A stretch of DNA of 64,000 bases, taken from the NCBI RefSeq assembly GCF_004912275.1, contig NZ_STGY01000001.1:129984-193983 (forward strand). Reading direction: 5' to 3'. This stretch comes from Glycomyces buryatensis (GTDB lineage: Bacteria; Actinomycetota; Actinomycetes; Mycobacteriales; Micromonosporaceae). The notes below the pieces were generated by a model. It saw nothing but the letters and a program-made list of their open reading frames with translations, made no database searches and was not told the origin of the DNA. Made by a program: the position numbers and the translations under genes. This document shows, piece after piece, positions 53,598-64,000 of the stretch. The number at the start of each line of letters is the position of its first letter. The stretch's first letter is position 1.

Positions 53598-55015
53598 GCT
53601 GATACCTCATTCAACTTCTCGGCGGCCTGGCCGAGACCGGCGACGGTGCCGTTCAACCACTTGCAGAGCCCGGCGACGTCCTCGGCACAAGTGCCGCAAC
53701 CGGTCGAGGCCTGCGTTGCCTCCGAAAGGGCCTCCGGGGTCCGCGATCCATTCAGGAACGCGGTACTGATCTCCCCTTTTGTCACGTTGTTACAGCGGCA
53801 GACCACGACCTCATCGGGCATGGAAGCCGGAGTCTCAGGGGCCACCGACACCGACTCACCGGGGCGGCCCATCAGGAGGGTGCGGCGGTCGTGCGGCACC
53901 GGGTCGCCGGTGTCGAACAGCTGCACCACCTGGCCGACCATCGGGTTGTCGCCGAGCATGACCGCCCCGGCGAGGCGGCCCTCCTCGTCGATCACCAAGC
54001 GCGCGTAAGTGCCCCGGGTCGGGTCGGCGAAGGACACGACCTCGTCGCCCTCGGTCTCGCCCATCGCGGCCAGGTCGATACCGGAGGCCTTGAGGCGGGT
54101 CACCAGGCGCGAGCCCTCGTAACTGGCGTCGGGGTTCGTGCCCGAAAGCAGGTCGACCACCACGTCGGCCTGCTCCCAAGCCGGACCGACCAGTCCATAG
54201 GGGATGCCGCGGTGCTCGGCGCAGTCGCCGATCGCGAACACGTCGGGGTGGGAGGTGCGGCACTGGTCGTCGATGACGACGCCGCGACCGGTCTTGAGCC
54301 ACATCGACTCCGCCAGCGCCGTATTGGGGCGGATGCCGCAGGAGACGACCATCAGCTGGCCGGTGACGGTGCGCCCGTCGGCCAGGACGAGGGTGAGCCC
54401 GTCGTCGCCGTGGATGACGTGGGTGGTCTGGGCGTCTGTGACGGACTCGACGCCGAGCTCGGCGTAGGTCTCGGCGAGCACCTGGGCCCCGAGGGGGTCG
54501 AGCTGCCGGTCCATGAGGTGGCCGCCGGCGTGGACGACGGTGACGTCCATGCCGCGCCCGGCGAGTCCGCGGGCGGCTTCGAGGCCGAGCAGGCCGCCGC
54601 CGAGGACGATGGCGCTGGCGCGGTTGGCGGCCTCGTCGAGGATGTTGCGGGCGTCCTCGATGGTGCGCAGGACGAAGGCGCCGGTGGGGAGGGGCGCGAG
54701 GCCGGGGATCGGGGGGACCAGGGCTTCGGCGCCGGTGGCGAGGATGAGCTTGTCGAACGAGGTGCCGTTGACGGTCTTGGCCTGGAGGTCGACGGTCTCG
54801 ATGGTTTCGCCGAGCCGGAGTTCGACGCCCTCGGGCGGCACCGGCAGGGCGATCTCGGTCTCGGACTGCTTGCCGGCGATCATGCTGGAGAGCAGGATCC
54901 GGTTGTAGGCGGCCTCGGTCTCTGAACCGAAGACGGTGACCTCGATACCGCGTCTCCCGAGTTCGCGGGCGACGCGGGCTCCGGCCATGCCGTAGCCGAC
55001 GATGGCGACCTTCAC
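53594..55015 (-). CDS. FAD-dependent oxidoreductase with BFD [2Fe-2S] domain (NasB-like electron carrier)
   Basis: 473 aa. The first 300 residues are a NirB-like FAD/NAD(P) module (VAIVGYGMAGARVARELG, YNRILLSSMIAGK, IVLGGGLLGLEAARGLAG). The C-terminus has CRCNNVTKGEI and GCGTCAEDV, a BFD iron-sulfur domain. It probably supplies electrons to an assimilatory nitrate or nitrite reductase; no nitrate reductase catalytic gene lies in the window. GTG 55015 has GGGAGG eight bases upstream. It is first in the nir operon. Confidence 0.88.
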   Translation of the reverse strand: MKVAIVGYGMAGARVARELGRRGIEVTVFGSETEAAYNRILLSSMIAGKQSETEIALPVPPEGVELRLGETIETVDLQAKTVNGTSFDKLILATGAEALVPPIPGLAPLPTGAFVLRTIEDARNILDEAANRASAIVLGGGLLGLEAARGLAGRGMDVTVVHAGGHLMDRQLDPLGAQVLAETYAELGVESVTDAQTTHVIHGDDGLTLVLADGRTVTGQLMVVSCGIRPNTALAESMWLKTGRGVVIDDQCRTSHPDVFAIGDCAEHRGIPYGLVGPAWEQADVVVDLLSGTNPDASYEGSRLVTRLKASGIDLAAMGETEGDEVVSFADPTRGTYARLVIDEEGRLAGAVMLGDNPMVGQVVQLFDTGDPVPHDRRTLLMGRPGESVSVAPETPASMPDEVVVCRCNNVTKGEISTAFLNGSRTPEALSEATQASTGCGTCAEDVAGLCKWLNGTVAGLGQAAEKLNEVSA

Positions 55016-58185
<3,170 letters not shown>

Positions 58186-58224
58186 TCACGCCTTAAATTC
58201 TGCTATACGAGGTTTGAGGTTTCA

Positions 58225-59008
58225 ATGCCCATCTGGTTGCAAGGACTGATTTTCGCCCTGATTGTCATCGGCGGGGGCCATCGCCGTCACCGCGATCGTC
58301 CAGCACTTCGCCTCCCCCACAGAGCTGGAGCGCAACAACGAGATCGGCACGACGATGTTCGAGCTCATCACCGTCCTGTACGCGATCGTGCTGGCTTTCG
58401 TGCTCATCACCGCCTGGGAGAGCGTGAATCAGGCTGGGCACGTCACCTACGACGAGGCCGGCGAACTCGTCAACGTCTACTGGGCGGCCGAATCGCTCCC
58501 CGACGAGCAGCGCGATGAGCTGCGTGTGGCCGCTCGCGACTACACCGAGTCCGTCATCGAGCACGAGTGGGTCGACATGCAGCAGCTGCGCGATGTCGAC
58601 GCCGAGACGCTGCTGCTGATCGACCGAATGCAGGCCCCGATCTCGGAGGTGGACACCGAGAACGAGGCGACCCAGGCACGGATCGACGACACCCGCGACC
58701 ACGTCCGCGCCGTGAGCGAGTACCGCACCGAGCGGATCTTCCAGGCCCAGCGCGGCCTCACCTCATCAATGTGGACTGTGCTGGTGCCCGGCGCGCTGCT
58801 GGTGTTCGCGGTGATGCTCACGCTCGGCACCCCCACCAAGCGCTACAAGCTGGTCCTGGTCGGACTCGTCTCGGGCATGGTCGTGCTCATGCTGTTCGCC
58901 ACCTACCAGCTCGAGTTCCCCTTCAGCCGCGGCGGCGAGGTCGAGCCCGCCGCCTACCAGACCGCACTGGAACGCTTCGACGCGATCGATGCGCAGTATA
59001 CACCTTAA
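58225..59008 (+). pseudogene. DUF4239-like membrane protein with apparent +1 frameshift
   Basis: The frame from ATG 58225 (MPIWLQGLIFALIVIGGG) leaves the protein after a run of five G (58273-58277). With one G fewer it would continue AIAVTAIVQHFASPTELERNN and give a 260-aa protein with an N-terminal helix, a second helix (FELITVLYAIVLAFVLITAW), a long helical exported or cytoplasmic domain and two C-terminal helices, the DUF4239 plan. GAGG sits before the ATG. A TTG at 58262 would give an in-frame 248-aa product. Sequencing error, slippage and true mutation remain open. Confidence 0.75.
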
Positions 59009-59100
59009 TAAGTTTTCCATACCGAAATATAGCTTTTCATCCGCATTGCCGCTTATCATATTCAGTGAGCCGTAGACGACTCCAAGTGAGGAAGAGCGAA

Positions 59101-60522
59101 ATGACCGACTCCGTCCTGGACAGCACGACTCCACCGGCCCAGACCAGCAATGGGCAGTCAGCGCAGACCAGCCTCAGCACCGCCGCCGCCCGCAACCTCG
59201 CCTCGACCACCAAGTCCGCTCCGCAGATGCAGGAGATCACCTCCCGCTGGCTGCTGAAGATCCTGCCGTGGGTCCAGACTTCCGGCGGCGCTTACCGAGT
59301 CAACCAACGCCTCACCCACACCGTCGGCGACGGCCGGGTCGAGTTCTACAACGAGGGCGACACGATCCGCGTCATCCCCACCGAGCTCAAGGAGATCGCG
59401 CAGCTGCGCGGGTTCGAGGACGAGGAGGTGCTGGAGGCGATGGCCGACCGCTTCGAGCAGCGCACCGTCCAGCGGGGCGAGGTGATCGCCAACGTCGGCG
59501 AGCCGGTCGACGGGCTGTACCTGATCGCACACGGGCGCGTCGACCACCTCAGTGACGGCCCCTTCGGCGACCAGGAGTCCCTGGACCTCATGGTCGACGG
59601 CGACTACCTCGGCGACCAGGCCCTGACCGACACCGACCCGGTCTGGCTCCGCCACATCGTCGCCACCGTGGAGACCAACGTGCTGGTCCTCCCGACCGCG
59701 GCGATCGCCGAAATCGTCGAGCGGGCCCCGTCCCTGACCGAGCACCTCGACACCTACCGCGCCCGACTGTCCGCCAAGGCCAACAAGTACGGCGAATCGG
59801 CCATCGACATCGCCTCCGGCCACACCGGCGAGCCCGAACTGCCGCAGACATTCGTCGACTACGAGCTCTCGCCGCGCGAGTACGAGCTGTCGGTGGCGCA
59901 GACGGTGCTGCGGGTCCACACCCGCGTCGCCGACCTGTACAACAAGCCGATGAACCAGATGGAGCAGCAGCTCCGGCTCACCGTCGAGGCCCTCCGCGAA
60001 CAGCAGGAGGACCAGATGATCAACAACCGCGAGTTCGGGCTGCTCCACAACGCGGCGATCAGCCAGCGCATCCCGACCCGATCGGGCCCGCCCACGCCGG
60101 ACGACATGGACGAACTCATCAGCCGCCGCCGCAAGCCCGAGTACCTGCTGGCGCACCCGAAGGCGATCGCCGCGTTCGGCCGCGAATGCAGCAAGCGCGG
60201 GCTCTATCCGTCGACCGCCGAGCTCGGCGGCCACCACATCCCGGCGTGGCGGGGCATCCCGATCCTGCCGTGCAACAAGATCCCGATCACGGGCTCGGGC
60301 ACCACTTCGGTGCTGTGCATGCGGACCGGCGAGGACGAGCAGGGCGTGGTCGGCCTGCACCAGACCGGCCTGCCCGACGAGTACGAGCCGGGCCTGTCGG
60401 TGCGGTTCATGGGCATCGACGAGAAGGCCGTCATGTCCTACCTCGTCAGCGCCTACTTCTCGGTCGCGATCCTGGTGCCCGACGCGCTCGGTGTGCTTGA
60501 GCACGTGGAGATCGGACGCTGA
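59101..60522 (+). CDS. Family 2B encapsulin shell protein with cyclic-nucleotide-binding-like domain
   Basis: 473 aa. After a disordered Ser/Thr-rich N-terminus, residues about 95-235 form a Crp/Fnr-type cNMP-binding domain ([27 protein letters not shown]) inserted into an HK97-like fold. The E-loop/P-domain region follows ([31 protein letters not shown], then [17 protein letters not shown]). Databases often call these Crp regulators, but no DNA-binding helix-turn-helix is present. Family 2B shells enclose a terpenoid-pathway enzyme; the cargo gene is next. Ribosome site GAGGAAGAG. Confidence 0.93.
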   Translation: MTDSVLDSTTPPAQTSNGQSAQTSLSTAAARNLASTTKSAPQMQEITSRWLLKILPWVQTSGGAYRVNQRLTHTVGDGRVEFYNEGDTIRVIPTELKEIAQLRGFEDEEVLEAMADRFEQRTVQRGEVIANVGEPVDGLYLIAHGRVDHLSDGPFGDQESLDLMVDGDYLGDQALTDTDPVWLRHIVATVETNVLVLPTAAIAEIVERAPSLTEHLDTYRARLSAKANKYGESAIDIASGHTGEPELPQTFVDYELSPREYELSVAQTVLRVHTRVADLYNKPMNQMEQQLRLTVEALREQQEDQMINNREFGLLHNAAISQRIPTRSGPPTPDDMDELISRRRKPEYLLAHPKAIAAFGRECSKRGLYPSTAELGGHHIPAWRGIPILPCNKIPITGSGTTSVLCMRTGEDEQGVVGLHQTGLPDEYEPGLSVRFMGIDEKAVMSYLVSAYFSVAILVPDALGVLEHVEIGR

Positions 60523-60530
60523 AGTCCCCG

Positions 60531-60562
60531 GAGAGGCCGCGCCGTGAGCGGTGCGGCCTCTC
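60531..60562. terminator. Terminator after the encapsulin shell gene
   Basis: GAGAGGCCGCGCC (60531-60543) pairs with GGTGCGGCCTCTC (60550-60562), one G-U pair, loop GTGAGC. It ends eight bases after the shell stop and would limit read-through to the cargo gene. Confidence 0.7.
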
Positions 60563-60592
60563 CTCCCCCATTCCCCGAAGCCGCGCGCGCGA

Positions 60593-60757
60593 GATGGGTG
60601 GTCGTCGATTGGGGAGGTCCGCAGTGCCCGAGGATATTTTTCCGCTCCCGCGGCGGCCGAATGTCCGCCTACCGAAAGTGGTAAGCGGACGTTCGATAAC
60701 GACGGGGGCGGGAAAATAGACCGGGCAATGCTCCTCCCCAATCGGCGACCACCCATC
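60593..60757. repeat. 165-bp inverted-repeat element between shell and cargo genes
   Basis: Outer arms 60593-60616 and 60734-60757 are 24 bases with 23 paired (GATGGGTGGTCGTCGATTGG...). Inner arms 60658-60673 and 60680-60695 (CGAATGTCCGCCTACC) pair at 14 of 16. The intervening part (TGCCCG...TATTTT...CCCG) also pairs with small gaps. The two outer arms are exactly symmetric about 60675. The element ends three bases before the AAGGAGG of the prenyl transferase gene. Confidence 0.9.
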
Positions 60758-60769
60758 TAAGGAGGCCCC

Positions 60770-61819
60770 ATGACCGTCCTGACCGACAGCTACACCGCCG
60801 AACGCGAGGCCATCGACGCAGGCCTGCGGACCTCAGTCGACCGGCTGCCCGCCGCCGCGTCCCGCATCGCGTCCTACCACTTCGGATGGACCGACGAGCA
60901 GGGCCACGAGTCGCGGGCGAGCTCGGGCAAGGCCCTGCGCCCGCTGCTGACCCTGCTGGCCGCCAAGGCCGTTGCCGGTGCCGCCCCGCACGCCGACTCC
61001 GCCGACGGCGCCGAGCTGTGGAGGCCCGCCGTGCCCGCGGCGGTGGCCGTGGAGCTGATCCACAACTTCTCCCTCGTCCACGACGACATCATCGACCGCG
61101 ACGAGACCCGCCGCCACCGCCCGACCGTGTGGAAGGTCTTCGGCTCGACCGATGCGATCCTCGTCGGCGACGCCCTGCACGCCTTGGCCTTCGAGGTCCT
61201 GGCCGAATCCGGGAGCGAGAGCGTCGCGGCCGGGACGGGCCTGCTGGCCGGGACCGTGCGCGCCCTCATCGAGGGGCAGCTGGCCGACACCCGCTTCGAG
61301 GAGCGCGACCGCGTCGGCATCGCCGAATGCGTGGCGATGGCCGAGGCCAAGACGGCCTCGCTCATGGGCTGCGCCACCGCGCTCGGCGCGCTGTTCGCCG
61401 GGGGCACCGAGGTGCAGGTGAAGGCGCTGCGCGACTTCGGGTTCCGGCTCGGCCTGGCCTTCCAGCACGTGGACGACCTGCTGGGCATCTGGGGCGACCC
61501 GGAGGTCACCGGCAAGGCCGTGTTCTCCGACCTGCGCAACCGCAAGAAGTCCCTGCCGGTGACGGCCGCGCTCGGCTCGGGCCGGCCCGAGTCGGCCGAA
61601 CTCGCCCGGCTCTACGCCGGGGCCGGGCCGCTGGACGAGGCCCAGCTGGTCCGCGCCGCCGAACTGGTTGAGACCTGCGGCGGACGCAGCGCCAGCCGCG
61701 AGTCCGCCGAGTCGCTGACGGCTTCGGCCGCAGTGGGATTGGGCGCGGGCGGCCTGCTGCCGGAGGCGGTAGCCGAACTCAGCGGCCTGGCCGCGAGCAC
61801 CGTCGGGCGGGCGTGGTGA
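60770..61819 (+). CDS. Polyprenyl diphosphate synthase, family 2 encapsulin cargo type
   Basis: 349 aa. A trans-prenyltransferase fold with first Asp-rich motif LVHDDIIDRDETRRHRP, second Asp-rich motif QHVDDLLGIWGD, GKALRPLLTLL and MAEAKTASLM. The residue positions fit short-chain (C10-C20) synthases, which make the geranyl or farnesyl diphosphate used by terpene cyclases. An N-terminal flexible stretch could mediate loading into the shell. AAGGAGG lies before the ATG, directly after the 165-bp inverted repeat. Its stop overlaps the ispH start (GTGA). Confidence 0.92.
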   Translation: MTVLTDSYTAEREAIDAGLRTSVDRLPAAASRIASYHFGWTDEQGHESRASSGKALRPLLTLLAAKAVAGAAPHADSADGAELWRPAVPAAVAVELIHNFSLVHDDIIDRDETRRHRPTVWKVFGSTDAILVGDALHALAFEVLAESGSESVAAGTGLLAGTVRALIEGQLADTRFEERDRVGIAECVAMAEAKTASLMGCATALGALFAGGTEVQVKALRDFGFRLGLAFQHVDDLLGIWGDPEVTGKAVFSDLRNRKKSLPVTAALGSGRPESAELARLYAGAGPLDEAQLVRAAELVETCGGRSASRESAESLTASAAVGLGAGGLLPEAVAELSGLAASTVGRAW

Positions 61820-62748
61820 CCGCGCCGCGCAAGGTGCTGCTGCCCTCGCCCCGGTCATTCTGCGCCGGAGTCGAGCGCGCCATCGACATCGTGGAGGCGC
61901 TGCTGACGCGCTACGGGCCGCCGGTGTACGTGCGCAACCAGATCGTCCACAATGCGTTCATGGTGCGCGACCTCGAAGCGCGCGGCGCGATCTTCGTGTC
62001 CGAACTCGACGAGGTGCCGGCGGACGCCCGCATCGTGTTCTCCGCCCACGGGGTCGCCCCCGCGGTGGAACGCGAGGCCGAGCGGCGCGGGCTCGACGCG
62101 ATCGACGCGACCTGCCCGCTGGTCACCAAGGTCCACAACGAGGCCCGACGGGCCGCGAACGCCGAAGACACGGTAGTCCTCATCGGACACGAGGGCCACG
62201 AGGAGGTCGTCGGCACGATGGGCGTCGCGCCGGAGCGGACGGTGCTGGTGGAGCGGGCCGCCGACGTGGCGACGCTGGTGGTGCGCGATCCGGACAGGCT
62301 CACCTATCTGAGCCAGACGACGCTCGCGGTCGCCGAGGTCGAGGAGATCATCGCCGCGCTGCGGCGCCGCTTCCCGAAGATCAAGGGCCCCGGATCGGAC
62401 GACGTCTGCTACGCCACCACCAACCGCCAGGCGGCGGTGGCGGCCGTGCTGGAGGAGTCCGACCTGGTCCTGGTGATCGGCTCGGTCAATTCCTCGAACT
62501 CGAATCGCCTGATGGAGATGGCCAGGGACGCCGGAACCGAGTCGCACCTGATCGACTACGCCAGCGAGATCGAACCGGAATGGCTGCGAGACAAGGGAAC
62601 CATCGCGGTGACGGCCGGAGCCTCCGCGCCGCCGGTTCTCGTGGACGAGGTCGTCACGGCGATCGCTTCATACGGCCCGATCGAAGTCGAAGAGCGAAGC
62701 GTGGCCGAGGAGCACCTGGAATTCCTGCTCCCGGTGCGCCTTCGGTAG
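61816..62748 (+). CDS. ispH: 4-hydroxy-3-methylbut-2-enyl diphosphate reductase
   Basis: 310 aa. The last enzyme of the MEP pathway, an Fe-S protein that makes IPP and DMAPP. The three cluster Cys lie in SFCAGVERAI, DATCPLVTKVH and DDVCYATTNRQ; HGVAPAV and GHEGHEEVVGTMG are the conserved substrate loops. The start is the GTG overlapping the prenyl transferase stop (61813 is also possible). Its pairing with a terpene cluster suggests it boosts C5 supply for geosmin. Whether a second housekeeping ispH exists elsewhere cannot be seen here. Confidence 0.95.
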   Translation: MTAPRKVLLPSPRSFCAGVERAIDIVEALLTRYGPPVYVRNQIVHNAFMVRDLEARGAIFVSELDEVPADARIVFSAHGVAPAVEREAERRGLDAIDATCPLVTKVHNEARRAANAEDTVVLIGHEGHEEVVGTMGVAPERTVLVERAADVATLVVRDPDRLTYLSQTTLAVAEVEEIIAALRRRFPKIKGPGSDDVCYATTNRQAAVAAVLEESDLVLVIGSVNSSNSNRLMEMARDAGTESHLIDYASEIEPEWLRDKGTIAVTAGASAPPVLVDEVVTAIASYGPIEVEERSVAEEHLEFLLPVRLR

Positions 62749-62753
62749 CAGGG

Positions 62754-62780
62754 GTCCGGCCGCGCATGGCGCGGCCGGAC
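62754..62780. terminator. Terminator after ispH, 12-bp perfect stem
   Basis: GTCCGGCCGCGC, loop ATG, GCGCGGCCGGAC. The same inner palindrome (CCGGCCGCGC/GCGCGGCCGG) recurs at 63479-63507, beyond the vapBC pair. Confidence 0.85.
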
Positions 62781-62812
62781 AACAAGCAGTGCGATATACG
62801 AGTTCAGCGATG

Positions 62813-62826
62813 GTATGCTGGCATAC
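62813..62826. promoter_or_regulatory. VapB-type operator, 6-2-6 inverted repeat
   Basis: GTATGC TG GCATAC is a perfect palindrome that overlaps a probable -10 (TATGCT, 62814-62819) and ends directly before the vapB ATG at 62827. Type II antitoxins of the RHH class bind such sites to autorepress. Confidence 0.75.
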
Positions 62827-63060
62827 ATGGCACGAACAACCGTGAAGATCTCCGATCAACTCGACGCCCGGCTGCGCCATGAGGCCGCCCGGCGAGGCAT
62901 GACGATCTCAGAGGTCACCCGCGAGGCGATCGAGGCTTATCTTGGTGGAGGAGGCGGTAAACGTCGCCTCCTCGCCGCCGGGGCCGGGCACAGTGGCCGC
63001 AGCGACATTTCTGAGCGCATCGAAGAAATCCTCCAGCACGAATTGGGCGTGGACTCATAA
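62827..63060 (+). CDS. Ribbon-helix-helix antitoxin (VapB-like)
   Basis: 77 aa. The N-terminal RHH fold (ARTTVKISDQLDARLRHEAARRGMTISEVTREAIEAYL) is followed by a charged tail that would wrap the toxin. ATG 62827 was chosen over the ATG at 62815 because it lies just past the operator and -10. A PIN-domain frame follows directly, its region overlapping this gene's stop. Confidence 0.9.
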   Translation: MARTTVKISDQLDARLRHEAARRGMTISEVTREAIEAYLGGGGGKRRLLAAGAGHSGRSDISERIEEILQHELGVDS

Positions 63061-63719
63061 GCCTCGTTGTCGACACGGGCCCGCTGTACGCCTACATCGA
63101 TGCCGACGACCAGCATCATGCGGCCTGTCTAGACCTGCTTGAGAACTACCCTGGCGCTCTCATTGTGCCGACCCTCGCCATTACAGAAGCCGCCTACCTG
63201 ATCTCAACGCGCCTCGGAACCGAAGCCGAAGTAAGGTTCCTCGGCGACTTGGCCGCAGGCGTCTTCGCAGTCGAGCCAGTCCATCCTTCGGACTGGCTCA
63301 GGATCGCTCAACTCACCAGCATGTACAGTAATCTGCCACTCGGTACAGTCGACGCGTCCGTCGTCGCAACGGCTGAGCGTCTCAACATCACCACGGTGGC
63401 GACGGTGGACCTGCGGCATTTCAACGTCGTACGACCCAAGCACTGCACCCACTTCGAGATCAAGCCGTCCGCCTTATGGCCCGGCCGCGCTTCGCGCGGC
63501 CGGGCCCGGGTGTTGTTGCGGTGGTGCTGGTCTACGGGTTGTGGAAGACGACCTCCGGCCACTCCTCGCTCGGGCCGTCGAACAGGTCCGATTCCTCGCC
63601 GCGCAGGTGGAGGTCCACGAACGCGGTCACATAGGTGCGCCCCAAGCGGTCCGCGTAAGCGCCGTCGATGCCGGGGCCGTCGCCGACCGCCTGCTGCGTC
63701 AGCGGGGCCAGGTCGGTGA
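63057..63719 (+). CDS. VapC-family PIN-domain toxin, start and stop signals apparently lost
   Basis: The frame encodes VVDTGPLYAYIDADDQHHAA (first catalytic Asp), a central TEAAYLIS Glu, GTVDASVVATAERL and ATVDLRHFN, all four acidic residues of a PIN RNase. There is no ATG, GTG or TTG before the first Asp. Only ATA at 63057 and ATT at 63042 are in frame, and ATAA overlaps the antitoxin TAA where ATGA would be usual. The next GTG (63165) would drop the first Asp. The natural C-terminus lacks a stop, and the frame runs through a terminator and into antisense of the next gene. Possibly inactive. Confidence 0.65.
   Translation: MSLVVDTGPLYAYIDADDQHHAACLDLLENYPGALIVPTLAITEAAYLISTRLGTEAEVRFLGDLAAGVFAVEPVHPSDWLRIAQLTSMYSNLPLGTVDASVVATAERLNITTVATVDLRHFNVVRPKHCTHFEIKPSALWPGRASRGRARVLLRWCWSTGCGRRPPATPRSGRRTGPIPRRAGGGPRTRSHRCAPSGPRKRRRCRGRRRPPAASAGPGR
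63479..63507. terminator. Terminator between vapC and the hydrolase gene
   Basis: GGCCCGGCCGCGC, loop TTC, exact complement (13-bp perfect stem) between convergent genes. The vapC frame runs through it without a stop. Confidence 0.8.
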
Positions 63720-64000
63720 GGGAACTGTGGGTAGTGCCGGTGACGCTGATCCAGCGCTTCCAGCCGTCCAACCGATTCCACGCATCCGTCCAGGTGTCGT
63801 CGACGCCGGGCTGGCCGTTTTCCTCGGCCCCGACCATCAGGAACGGCTCGTCGACCTGGTCCGGGTCGAGCCCGAAGAAGGTGCCGTCGAGGTTGAATCC
63901 GGCGTCGAAGCGGTCATCGGCGGCGATCACGCGGTGGCTGGACGCGCCGCCGGCCGAGTGGCCGCCCACCGCGATGCGCTTCTCATCGATGAGATCGGCG
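63532..64000 (-). CDS. Alpha/beta hydrolase, PAF-acetylhydrolase-like (5' end beyond window)
   Basis: The C-terminal 155 residues of a serine hydrolase are visible; the gene continues past 64000. The nucleophile elbow VGGHSAGGASSHRV, a FNLDGTFFGLDPDQV strand and TGTTHSSLTDLAPL (likely catalytic His) fit the platelet-activating-factor acetylhydrolase/chlorophyllase-like group. Whether it has a signal peptide cannot be seen. Confidence 0.85.
   Translation of the reverse strand, partial: ADLIDEKRIAVGGHSAGGASSHRVIAADDRFDAGFNLDGTFFGLDPDQVDEPFLMVGAEENGQPGVDDTWTDAWNRLDGWKRWISVTGTTHSSLTDLAPLTQQAVGDGPGIDGAYADRLGRTYVTAFVDLHLRGEESDLFDGPSEEWPEVVFHNP

Noticed and set aside
59101-60522. Crp/Fnr transcription factor
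   Set aside because: The cNMP-binding domain is present but no helix-turn-helix follows; the rest fits the encapsulin family 2B shell.

Overview
The window looks like a chromosomal segment of a high-GC filamentous actinobacterium. A Glycomyces/Stackebrandtia-like genome is my best guess from gene content, not a measured assignment. The supporting signs are very high GC, many GTG/TTG starts, a Scr1-type HTH gene next to a DUF397 gene, a geosmin synthase, family 2B encapsulin genes, a HemD-winged-helix (NnaR-type) regulator and many Pro/Gly/Gln-rich membrane proteins. No rRNA, tRNA or CRISPR array was found.

Layout. 0.4-3.8 kb: an unknown 508-aa protein, the DUF397/HTH pair and a small Cys-rich protein. 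4-10.4 kb: dnaG, a large Pro-rich membrane protein and dusB. 10.5-12.9 kb: zinc-independent ribosomal proteins (L31, L28, L33, S14) and a COG0523/Mrf-like protein around a divergent Zur box. 13.0-14.5 kb: a small peptide gene cut by a TnpB element. 14.7-18.2 kb: two anchored extracytoplasmic proteins and glyS. 18.4-23.1 kb: an HSP90-family protein with a 965-aa TPR partner. 23.2-27.8 kb: four tandem proline-rich membrane proteins. 28.9-32.5 kb: a zinc operon znuA-znuC-znuB-smtB-zur behind a perfect 7-1-7 Zur palindrome, next to a YraQ-type permease with its TIGR03943 partner. 34-44.5 kb: housekeeping and orphan genes (NaChBac-like channel, uppS, recO, MOSC, nfi, epimerase, gcvT-like, HAD, APH, VOC), many apparently leaderless. 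44.5-47.9 kb: an AAA/DUF4143 ATPase cassette between direct repeats at the 3' end of a flavin monooxygenase gene, then a divergent TetR gene. 47.9-49.6 kb: a repeat-rich gene desert. 49.6-55.0 kb: nitrite assimilation (FAD/BFD oxidoreductase, nirB, nirD, nnaR). 55.3-62.7 kb: geosmin synthase, a Pro-rich exported protein, a frameshifted DUF4239 protein, a family 2B encapsulin shell, its polyprenyl transferase cargo and ispH. 62.8-64.0 kb: a damaged vapBC pair and a truncated alpha/beta hydrolase.

How it works together. Two themes stand out. The first is zinc economy: Zur boxes precede both the zinc importer and the ribosomal proteins that dispense with zinc. The second is terpenoid production: IspH (C5 precursors), an encapsulin-linked prenyl transferase and geosmin synthase lie within about 7.5 kb, and a 165-bp inverted repeat separates shell from cargo. 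Repeats, leaderless starts and decay events in between are listed as findings.
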